Part shown: one piece after another, positions 54,324 to 64,000 of the stretch
Position numbering within the stretch: the first letter of the stretch is position 1
Layout of the letters: each line of letters starts with the position of its first letter
Source: Ananas comosus
Lineage: Eukaryota > Streptophyta > Magnoliopsida > Poales > Bromeliaceae
Assembly: GCF_001540865.1 (NCBI RefSeq)
Contig: NC_033635.1
Location: 9,530,795 to 9,594,794 of the forward strand
Length of the DNA: 64,000 nucleotides
Direction: 5' to 3'
The notes under the pieces: generated by a model
What the model was told of the DNA's origin: nothing
The model's database searches: none
What the model saw: the letters and a program-made list of their open reading frames with translations, nothing else
Made by a program: the position numbers and the translations under genes

Positions 54324-55980
54324 TCTATATCTATATCTATACTACTTATAAAAGCATGAGTTTTAAATTTTTTCTCTTTCCAAAAATGTCTTTATCTTTT
54401 TTACTAATATTGTCATGCCCAGTAATTTTCAACCATCCATTTTAAATAAATCTTTAAATAATAATTTATTCTCAAATATAGATCTTAAGCTTTCGCCATT
54501 GGATCTCATCCAACGAATAAAAATAAAAGTATCTGTTATTTTTGTTGACAAAAATACCCTACATATCCGTTATCTCCCATCTACGCCGTGTTTCTCAAAA
54601 AAAAATTTTCTACCTACCAATCATGTAATACGTAAAACTAAACTTATCTCTTATCTAACCTAACGTAATACCCGCCAATCACCTAATACCTCTGCTAATC
54701 ACTAAAAATAATTAATACCCGCCCAATCAAAACTAAATCGTTAATTAAATATAATTTTAAATATTTTTAGCAAAATATTCAATATTTAAATAATACCCAC
54801 CAAAATATTCTCTGCATTCTCAAATATAAAATATATTTTATCCATTTTAAATAAATCTTCAAATAATAATTTATTCTCAAATATAGATCTTAAGTTTTCG
54901 CCATTGAATCTTATCCAATGAATAAAAATAAAAGTATCTGTCATTTTTGTTGACAAAAATATTATTCATATCCGTTACTCAAATATTTTTTTTCTATCCA
55001 TAATACGTAAAACGAAATTTATTTTTTATCTAACGTAATACCCGTCAATCACGTAATACCTCCGCTAAATTTATTTCAGTGTTTTCTCAAATAATTTTTT
55101 TCTCAAATATTTTTTTTCTCAAACATAATATCTACCAAAATTAAATTTTAAATTTGTAATGCCCGCCAAAATTTAATACCCGTAAATTTGATAATTTGAA
55201 TTTTAATTCATGATAGTAGATAGTAGATTTTTCCTTAATTACATAAAATAGTAGATTTAATTTTGACGAGTATTAAAATTTGGCGCGCCATAGAAGTGTT
55301 AAATATTGCTAAAAAAATTTAATACCTCCAAATCAAAAATAAATCGTTAATTAAATATAATTTTAAATATTTTTAGCAAAATATTTAATATTTAAATAAT
55401 GTGTCATAAAAGCATAAAATATTTCTAAAAAATTATATTTGTCCAATCAAAACTAAATCGTTAATTAAATATAATTTTAAATTTTTTTAGCAAAATATTC
55501 AATGTTTAAATAATACCCACCAAAATATTCTCCGCATTCTCAAATATAGAATATATCTTAATACCCTTGCATATAATATCTACGCTAACCAATCTTATCT
55601 CATCATAATATTTTTCACACAATATATACATCATATCTTTTCTGTTAGCATATCTTTCTTACTATATTTTTATTTTCACCTATACGTTTCTTACATATAA
55701 AGAATATATATTTTTTCAGTAGTATCCTTTTTTTATTTTTATCTATATTTTTTTCAAATATTTTCATTTGTTACCAAAGTACATCGTCATCGTCCTACTC
55801 ATTATCATTGCCTGTGTCGAAACATTGTCGTGTTCGCCACCTTCGTTATAATTAAAGAGGTATTTTAATTCCATCTAAAATTTTTTGATTAAATACTATA
55901 TATCGAATCTATAATATTTATTTATAAAAATTATATTTTTTAGTATTTGTGCGACGTGCATTGCACGTGCACTTAACTAG
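54324..55980 (+). mobile_element. Non-autonomous Helitron
   Basis: The 5' end is A|TCTATATCTATATC, followed by the common TACTACTTATAAAAGC. The 3' end is a 20-base hairpin (GCGACGTGCATTGCACGTGC at 55951-55970), then ACTTAACTAG|T. It sits between A and T with no duplication. The interior is AT-rich and carries direct repeats: 54437-54555 recurs at 54841-54960 (offset 404), and 54768-54838 recurs near 55490-55560. No helicase or Rep coding. Confidence 0.85.
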
Positions 55981-56302
55981 TAATTGCAATAGCTCGAGTT
56001 TGAAATTGCAACTCATTAAAGTTTGAAAACTAAAACTTTACGTATCTCATACTTTCAGCAAAAAAAATATATTTCATTAAAATTCGAGGACTAAAGTGTT
56101 CTGTATTTTATAGTTTAAGGATCAAAAGTGCAATTTATCTTTTTTATACGTTAATTTTAATCCAAACAAAGATAAAATTGAGCATCGATCGGGTTTATTT
56201 ATTTAGTAATTTTATTTGAGAAAAGAATATATTAAAATATTTAATAAATTTTAGAATGCCTACTTGTTAAAATTAAAAGTCAACCAATCACATTTTGGAT
56301 AT
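55981..56302. other. No gene seen
   Basis: AT-rich spacer between the Helitron and the 611-bp tandem repeat. Confidence 0.5.
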
Positions 56303-57524
56303 TTCAAAATATTTTAAAAGTAAAATTTATCGTTCATCAAACTATAAATATGGTATTTAAGTTTTATATTAAAATTAAAGTAAAAACGTACAGAACTTTT
56401 CTAAAGTACGAATTATTTTGAATTAGCTATCCAACCTTTAAAAATTTAATTTTTACTATCTAACCTTTTTATATATTAAGTTTAAGTCACTTAATAATAC
56501 ATTGACTTCAAAATTTGAATGTGTCGTTTACAATAAATTTAATTAGTACTTCATTCAATTTTTGCAACTAAATATATTAAATAAGTAATTAATTTAAACT
56601 TCATCCATCGCTCTTTTATTTTTTATTCTACAATTTATATTTAAATAATTAATATTATAAAATTAAAATTAAAATTTAATATATATAATATAAACTATTT
56701 AAAAATATGTATATATTTTAAATTTTTATAATAAAAGAGAAAAATTAATAGATTTTAAAAAAATTAGCTTCTCAAAATCAACAGAAAAGGAAAATAAAAA
56801 AGTAAAATTAAAAATATATATAAAAGAGGAATGGGCCCACCTCGGCCAGCTCGGGCCCACCTTATAACTCCTACCCGACCCCTTTCGCCGCCACGTGTTA
56901 AAAAACTGGGCTTTTCAAAATATTTTAAATGTAAAATTGATCGTTCATCAAACTATAAATATGGTATTTAAGTTTTATATTAAAATTAAAGTAAAAGTGT
57001 ACAGAACTTTTCTAAAGTACGAATTATTTTGAATCAGCTATCTAACCTTTAAAAATTTTATTTTTACTATCTAATCTTTTTATATATTAAATTTAAGTCA
57101 CTTAATAATACATTGACTTCAAAATTTGAATGTGTCGTTTACTATAAATTTAATCAGTACTTCATTCAATTTTTGCAACTAAATATATTAAATAAGTAAT
57201 TAATTTAAACTTCATCCATCGCTCTTTTATTTTTTTATTCTACAATTTATATTTAAATAATTAATATTATAAAATTAAAATTAAAATTTAATATATATAA
57301 TCTAAACTATTTAAAAATAGGTATATATTTTAAATTTTTATAATGAAAGAGAAAAATTAATAGATTTTAAAAAAAATTAGCTTCTCAAAATCAACAGAAA
57401 AAGAAAATAAAAAAGTAAAATTAAAAAAATATATAAAAGAGGAATGGGCCCACCTCGGCCAGCTGGGGCCCACCTTATAACTCCTATCCGGCCCCTTTTG
57501 CCGCCACGTGTTAAAAGACTGGGC
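56303..57524. repeat. Tandem duplication, 611-bp unit twice
   Basis: Unit 1 is 56303-56913 and unit 2 is 56914-57524. They match throughout with a few percent scattered changes and one-base indels. Each holds a MITE-like part (AATTAGCTATCCAACC in unit 1) and ends with a GC-rich stretch (GGGCCCACCTCGGCCAGCT). CGCCACGTGTTAAAA follows. The unit boundary falls in AAAATATTTTAAA words. Confidence 0.9.
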
Positions 57525-59150
57525 TTTCATTATGTTTATAGATTTTTATGCAAGTTCATATCCAATTTAAGTTCACAATATCAAGACAAAAAATCAATTT
57601 ATTTAGAAAAAAAAAAAAATGTTTGCAAAATTAATTCGATCCTATTAAATTATCAAATGAATCTATTCAAATTGAAAGGCAATAAATAAGTGCTCCATAA
57701 TCATTCACCCACGCTATATATGAACAAGCTAATTGAACTTTTGAGTGGGCTATGCACTTTAATGCCTTTTAAAATTTAATATGAGAATGCATTTAGTTAT
57801 CGTATTGAAATTTGTAGAGTAGCTTTAAAACATTCAATAGATCAAGTCATTGTTTGGGCATTTTACATATTTATAATCAAAGCACACGGGTTTATAATTA
57901 GTTAATCAGGACTACCAAACTAATTTAGTAAGTGATTTTGATCTCTATTTAATTAATATATAAATGTTAACCTTATCTAGATTGGTATTTTTGCTAAAAA
58001 TTCTAAGTATAGAAAGAATGGAATTTGGATCTACTTTTGTAAATCTTAAGGGCGAATGTAAACTAGACTCAATGAGAGAATGTTGGAGAGCTTCTGTTGG
58101 AGAGTTTTCAAAGTGGAAAGCGTGAATTCTTCATAATAGAAACCTACTACTATTATATCATTTTAATCAAACCAATCGTTTGTTTCTCGTGAGTTCATAT
58201 TGCAGTCATACTAGAAGAAAATAAGGGTGGATATCGAGCTAGCATTGAGACGATAGATTAAGTATGAATTTGATAGAGCAATTATTTTTTTTTATGGACG
58301 AAATTAAGCTAAAGATAATGGCCTAGTACATTGCCCTTTGTTTTCTTTATTTCTTTTTTTTAAGCAGCAACTCAGAGCTTTCCTGACCATGAGGGGTGAA
58401 AACATCTTGTGCCATCTCAAAAGATCCGAACTGAACCCTGAAACGCTTGTAAACATCTACAAACTCGCTCAAAAATTTCAAAATTTATTGGGAAAGGAGG
58501 CAGGCATTAAAAAAAAAAGTCCAATTCTTTTGAAGTTTGAAGGATAGAATTTCGTTTTGAGTTTGCTTAGATTAGATTAAAGAATTAGCAAAAGCAGTTT
58601 TCTCATGTTGGCTTAGAAAAGAAAGGTTTAATGTGTACATTTTCATTTCAGAAAGATCTACAAATGCCATGCCAATCATGACTTTCTTATTCTTCAAGCT
58701 AATATGCATGGTGTCATGTAATTTGTAGTAGTTGAATGATTTCTCTTTTTTTTTAAAAAAAAAAACACTTTTTCACAAGTTGATATTCTTGTAGAGGTGA
58801 GTAAAAACTTCAGCGTAGACATGCTAAATTTCTAGAGTTTGAAAATTTATGTAGTAATTGAGATGTTATGAAGACGGCTGAAGAGTGATACGGCATGTTC
58901 TTGTATGTACAGCAATTACATTACTTATGTTAAGTATGAACAAAAAGTATACCACTTAGTAATCTTACAAAAGCAGATAATAACTTAGATGAAGCTCTCA
59001 TGGTTAGGATCTAAGTTGTAGGTGCGATCGTGACATATCATATGTCGCACTGAAGATTCAAGTAAGCTAATTAATCGATCGGTAGGTAGATATAAATCAA
59101 TTAAGCCTAATGAGTGATCAAAACAAACTATATATGCAAAGTACAACTTG
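57525..59150. other. No gene recognised
   Basis: AT-rich DNA. A 69-residue frame on the plus strand (58338-58547) has no domain and is not called. No repeat ends were seen. Confidence 0.45.
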
Positions 59151-59266
59151 ATTGCCGATCAGTAGGCCATTCTCCGATAACAGTGGCGCCAAATTAGGTG
59201 TAAGCGATAATCATAATCTCCAACACTCCAAGAATCAAATCAAAACCAATGATTAAACACTAGAAT

Positions 59267-59640
59267 TTACAGTTGATTTGTTGAAGGCCCAGAAAAATGT
59301 ATTAGATATATATTCAGCTGGAAACTTAGCTTGATCTCAAAGTTGCACCTGACCACAGTGGTCCCTGGAAACTTAGTTGGCTCCCATATACTTGAGACAA
59401 GAACATTTGATGCCTCAATCCATGAAAAAGCAACATGATCATATTTGAGCACATCCTCAAAGTGGATCTGTGAAAATATGCCTGATTCTTTCGGTAGAAT
59501 CTTCTCAACCAAGAGACGTAAAGTTCATAATCCATGCGTCGTAATCTTTCTCACCGGAGACTTCAACAGGAAAGTTAATGTCATAGTGCTCTGGAAGCCT
59601 CAAAGGTTCTGAAATTCTCATGCCCGCTTTGTGTGGTGGA
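59267..59640 (-). pseudogene. Possible gene relic, not recognised
   Basis: On the minus strand, two frames carry protein-like sequence that meets at about 59515-59525. The upstream frame has LPEHYDINFPVEVSGEKDYD and AWIMNFTSL. The downstream frame has VEKILPKESGIFSQIHFEDV, SWIEASNVLVSSIWEPT and so on. One extra base would explain the shift. Composition and residue mix look like real coding sequence, but I cannot assign a family. It could be a pseudogene, a captured exon or a gene with a sequencing error. Upstream (59640-59850) is not coding in a clear way. Confidence 0.3.
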
Positions 59641-59849
59641 ATCTACCAAATTGGTTGAGAATGATCTGGGGAACGAAAAAAAAAAATCGCTTCCTTTTCG
59701 TGTCGCAGGCATCTTGTTTAGTCAAACATGTTTTTTCCTTGGAAATTTCACGGGGTAAAACGAGTTCCTGATTCTTGTTCACATATGAAAATAAGTTACC
59801 TTGATCGATCATGACATGCAAACATTTTGGAATTTTTTCGAATCGCAAC

Positions 59850-60373
59850 TATTACCGACAGATTTAACTGTTTGGAATTTTCACAAAATAGTACACTTGT
59901 TTCCTGCTTTTGCAATTTTTCGCCTCTTCTTACTTTTACACTATCACTACAACAAAATGTTTTTCCTTGCTTGGATATTCCTTAAAGTTTTTTACTTCAA
60001 TATTCAAAAATCAAATGAAATAATTTCACAGTAAGAAGTTAAACTTGTGGGTCAAGATCGGAAATATTGCTCGGTCCCTCTCTTTATTTGCTTCCTAATG
60101 TTTTTCCTTTCTCTTTCTGTAAAGAAATGAGATTATTAGAGAAACTCTTAATGGTGAAGCGGAAATTTAGTTGCTTCAACTTCTAAAACAAATACGAACT
60201 TATTCAACTGTTCAGAAAAAGTAGTTTAAATGTAATTTTTGAGTTGAATGTATAATTTCGCTTGTAAATTCGTTTATCAGGCACTTCTTAGTGGACTTGC
60301 TATCTTTTCCTCAGTAATTATTATGCTTTATAGTCTTGAGATTAGTTCATAAATCGACTAATATCTTAAGTTA
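59850..60373. other. No gene seen
   Basis: AT-rich spacer. Confidence 0.4.
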
Positions 60374-60905
60374 AGAATCGCTCTACTTCCCAGAATGTCA
60401 CCCATTCTAGAACTACTGTAGTGCTAACATACTTAACTTTCTTAATCTCTTGGGCCTAGCCAAGTTAAGAACTTTAGCACTATTATAGTTTATTAGGATT
60501 ATTCCAAACTTTAGAATGTCGCATTCCTCCACTATTTAAGCCCTGACGTCCTCGTTAGACTCGAACCCACTCACAAGCATTAAGCAATATGAAACTCGTC
60601 TTGGACCTTGTGGGGAGCTGTGCTCTACCCACAATAGTCGTCGGTCGGGGAACCACGCTCTGCCCTCTTTATGATCCTAGGTTAGCCAAAACTCATCTTA
60701 CATTTTTTACTGGTAATTAGCTCTGATACCAACTGTGGCGCCCCACATCCCAGAGAAACACCCAGCCTAAAACTACTGTTGCTCTCACACGCTTAACTCT
60801 CTTAACTTCTTGAGCTTTTAACCATCGCCCAAAATGCTACAGCCGGTTAAGATGTTTAGCAATATTATTTCTCATTTTGAACTATTCCAAATATTAGAGG
60901 TGTCA
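60374..60905 (-). mobile_element. Cassandra-like TRIM with 5S rRNA-like LTRs
   Basis: The LTRs lie at about 60374-60522 and at 60734-60905 (TGTGGCGCCCC...GGTGTCA). Read on the minus strand the left one contains AAGTTAAGTATGTTAGC, then AGTAGTTCTAGAATGGGTGA and TTCTGGGAAGT, tracking 5S rRNA from the A box to the end. The right one has GAGTTAAGCGTG and AGTAGTTTTAGGCTGGGTG. The internal region (60523-60733) ends with GCTCTGATACCAAC, a perfect complement of the initiator tRNA-Met primer site. No coding. The LTRs differ a lot, so the copy is old. Confidence 0.8.
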
Positions 60906-61094
60906 CGAAAAGTGCACAAAAACTGACTTCATTTGTGGTATGTTATATATCGAGAACATTAATTTTGCCTTTGCACACTTTGAATTTTGGATTCTCCATA
61001 AATATGCAGTAGGATTATTTGCTATAGAAGAGGCTAGTTGCATACAAAAGGGCGAGTTGTACATGTTTTTTATCATCTTTTTTGCGTATAACAT

Positions 61095-63110
61095 TACAGT
61101 TGAGATAAGTCAGAAACAAAAAAAAGAAGGCACGAGAGTATCATCAGCAGGGAATAAAGCATTCGAAATTCTATTGAGACCAGTTGTGATATTAGTCTCT
61201 CGTAAAAGTTTAGGAATTGATGAGGAGAGGCACATCGAATTCATTAAAGCGGCGTGTGTAGATGCGGGAAAATCTCTGTAGCTGGATTGAGATTCTTAAG
61301 GATAACTCAAGTGGAAGATTTAGCTGAAATGTTCAGTTGCTTGACCTGCAAAATCAGTGCCAACTTTTTTAAATGTTTTGAAGAGTCAATCATATACAAA
61401 GCAGTATAAATATAAAAAATTACTTATTGCTGTAGAAGTGTAACTGCATGTAACATGAGCATTTGCTAAACATTTTCTTTTCTTTTTTTTTCATCTGTTT
61501 TTATAGATGAGATAAATCAGAAGAAGAAAAATGTATGAGAATATTGTCAATGGAGTAATGCTTCTATACTTTTTTTTTTTTATTACCGTTCATTCACGCG
61601 TATTCAACGGCTCAGATTTAGTTTTTTTAAAATTGTGACCTGCAATAGTAGGTCACTTTGGGAGAGGTACCGGTTACCAGGTACCTCAAAAAAGGATATT
61701 TTTGTCTTTTAATATATGAGCAATTTAGTCATTTTACATCTATTATATTTTCAAAATTTTTATTTTTTATTTGTTTCCTTTTTCTCTCTCTATCTTTCCT
61801 TTCATAATTTGGCATTTCATATAAGAAAATTTTCAAATAATTTGACAATATGATCATTGAATTTAAACTTTAAATAGTAATATGAAATTCCTCTAATTTA
61901 AATTTCACTTTTAAATTTAAAATTTAATATTATATTCAAATTTATATTTTAAAAATTTAAGTTTCATATAAATACTTTGAAATATGGTAAACAGAAATAA
62001 TTGTTTGAATTCTAGTCTTCTGGTTTAGGTTTGGTTTTGGGTTTCGAAAAATTGGTCAGTTTTGAATTTGGATATGGATTTTTGAAATCCGTCGAGTTCG
62101 GAAATAAGTTTTGTGATTGTTAGTCAGATTCGAATTCAAATTCCTAACTATTTTTTTTCTCACCAATAATTCTAATCTTTTTAATTTATATGTTTAAAAT
62201 TATATTTAAAATATTTATTAGCTCTAACAGTTAAATTATCATTCTGTTTAAAATATTTATTATCTTTACCGGTTCCAAATTGTTCTTAATGTTATTCGGT
62301 TCAATAGGTTAAAATCAGATTCTTGATAGAATAGGTCAAAGTCTGATCAGTCAAATCAATCGGTTCAATCTAGTTTTTAAATCATTGAATTTAAAATTTA
62401 AATAGTAATATGAAATTCCTCTAGAGAAATCTAGTTGTAGAAATCTTACTCTCTAAGTTTTTTATGCATTACGTTTTAAACTGGTGCGAATAAACTGTAT
62501 TTTAAATCTTGGTAGAAATTTAGTTTTTAAATAGTAATATGAAATTCCTCTAATTTAAATTTCACTTTTAAATTTTAAGTATTTAATTTTTAAAATTTAA
62601 ATTCATCGTATTTAGAAATAAAACTATTTCTAAAATTTCTATAATTTAAATTAATGTATAATTTGAGAAACACTAAAACATTTAAAGTAGATTCCTAAAT
62701 TAATGCCTAATAATTGCATAAATTTGGTTAATCAATTAATTTCCTAAATTAGTGCTAATTAATGCATAAATTTAGGACCTCAATTAAAAGTTTATTTAAA
62801 TATTGTATTATTTAATTACCAAACTAACTTTGAATAAAATAATTTTTTTACCTGCTAAGTATTAAAGTTACATTTTTACCCTCTATTAATCAACGGTTAA
62901 GATCTTTTTTATTTTTGTTAAAAAAAAGTACCGAATCATTTCTCTTGTCAATGAGGAATAAAGTACTTGAAACTCGACTGTTAGAGACGGGTTGCGATGT
63001 TTTGTCATGTGCAAAGTTTAGCATTTGATGAGGAAAGGTACTCCGAATTCGTTAAAGATGAGGGAAAATCTCCGCTAGCTAGATTGAGATTCTTCGCGAG
63101 GAGATTTTGA
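61095..63110 (+). repeat. Dispersed direct repeats around an unrecognised frame
   Basis: Three related segments occur in the same direction: 61095-61300, 61505-61570 and 62935-63110. The first and third share AATAAAG, TTGATGAGGA, GAATTC(A/G)TTAAAG, GGGAAAATCTC and TAGATTGAGATTCTT-type words in order. In the first, a frame (60940-61281) covers this part (ILVSRKSLGIDEERHIEFIK). No domain is recognised; duplicated exon relics or a decayed repeat are both possible. Confidence 0.4.
61571..62930. other. No gene seen
   Basis: Very AT-rich. TAGTAATATGAAATTCCTCTA occurs at about 61877, 62403 and 62535. The ACCGG and TCGGTTCAAT words of 62270-62370 are not part of a recognised repeat. Confidence 0.45.
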
Positions 63111-63648
63111 TATCAGTGATCTTTGGCTTTCGTGATCTGCATCGAATCGATGAGAATTTGCGGATATTTGACAGCATAAATCTGCAGATTGATATCAGAT
63201 TAGTGAGATCTGATAATTTATGTGTGGAACCAGAGGAGCCTAGAATGTCAAAATTCAGAAGCTAGACTTGTTCTCACATCTGATTTTGCTGCAATCTTTC
63301 TTTTCTTTTTTTTCTTTTTTTTCTGTAAATATGAGTGGAGGAGCATTAAAAACATGAATTAAGCTACTTATGATCAGTGTTTAGGTCTTTTGATGAGTAT
63401 GTTATTGCTAGGTTGCTGAATCAATGATAATGAGGATTGTGGTCTACACTTGCCCTTACTTCTGCAAAAAGCCTCTCTAATTTAAGAAGCAGCAGCCATG
63501 TGTTCAACTGGAAAGGAAAAAGAAAAGGGAGTATTTACTGTGGTGAAAAGCTTAAATCTACTTTTTGGTCCCTAGGGTAGCTGAGCCTCAATTTCAAATA
63601 TCTATCTATGCTGTAGATATTTTAATAAAATAATTATTATTGGTTGCT
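63111..63648. other. No gene seen
   Basis: Mixed spacer without a domain-bearing frame. Confidence 0.4.
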
Positions 63649-63853
63649 TGTGTTGGCTTAAAGTGACTAGCATTCTACCCATTAGCGGGAGTTCAAAGTT
63701 GGGCCGAGTCATGTTCGAAGTGGCGTAAAATTGACTGGGCCGAATTACAATCTAGATGTGTGGGCGTTGTATGCGTACGTTTTAAGTGAATTAGTTACGT
63801 ATCTCTAACATATCGAACTTTTGGAATTAATAGTTAGCACTAACAATCTGACA
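63649..63853 (+). mobile_element. Solo LTR of the TRIM at 37923
   Basis: Starts TGTTGGCTTAAAGTGAC and ends CTAACAATCTGACA, the reverse complement of the TRIM LTR with a small deletion. The flanks GCTTG (63644-63648) and GTTTG (63854-63858) match at four of five positions. This supports a solo LTR formed by LTR-LTR recombination. Confidence 0.75.
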
Positions 63854-64000
63854 GTTTGTTTGGTCCAACTTCCATTTCTCTTCTTCCAGTAGAGTATTTT
63901 GAACTAGCGGGCTCGAAATAAATAGTACTTCTACAAAAGCTCCAATTCAACCAAAAAGTACTAATTTCGAAAATAATTTAGTTTTGAAAAATTTTCCTTT

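Noticed and set aside
1..64000. A new multi-gene system or biosynthetic cluster
   Set aside because: Only one intact host gene is visible. All other coding signals belong to transposable elements or are short relics, so there is no set of genes that could form a system.

Overview
The window is plant nuclear DNA. It is AT-rich, intron-containing and packed with plant-type transposable elements. The one clear host gene has GC-rich coding exons, which suggests a monocot, perhaps a commelinid such as pineapple; that placement is inference only. Five single N bases (3989, 9449, 17777, 22976, 33457) look like assembly joins.

The only intact host gene is a two-exon glyoxal oxidase-like (galactose oxidase family) gene on the minus strand (8403 to 6489). 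It predicts a secreted copper-radical oxidase of 555 residues with all expected active-site residues. A Helitron-like element (8429-9597) ends 25 bases upstream of its start codon. Two tRNA-derived SINE copies lie just past its 3' end.

The largest element is a nearly complete, very young Ty3/gypsy chromovirus on the minus strand (47648-53920). It has 688/690-bp LTRs, a GCGGT target duplication, a primer-binding site for initiator tRNA-Met, a polypurine tract and one gag-pol frame broken by two stop codons. It sits inside an older GC-rich open frame of unknown function.

Most other DNA is small non-autonomous elements, many with exact target duplications. These include five hAT-like elements with 8-bp duplications (2936-3492, 27443-27783, 31037-31842, 33115-33765, 42644-43260), a mini-CACTA with a TAG duplication (958-1471), and Tourist-like MITEs (35478-37059). 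There is also a 552-bp TRIM with a 74-bp internal region and an AAGTG duplication (37923-38474), two Cassandra-like TRIMs carrying 5S rRNA-like LTR sequence (14535-15064 and 60374-60905), and a second Helitron (54324-55980). A SINE with a 16-bp duplication (45724-45892) shares its 3' tail with a broken LINE (43269-44100). A dense nest of fold-back MITEs separated by (TA)n tracts fills 19650-22975.

The elements also date one another. One repeat family occurs twice (30856 on and 40931 on), and the second copy shows the empty site of the hAT element at 31037. The large direct repeat 15975-17776 / 17778-19560 meets at a single N and may be an uncollapsed haplotype. I found no gene cluster, CRISPR array, standard tRNA or rRNA gene, and no convincing new multi-gene system.
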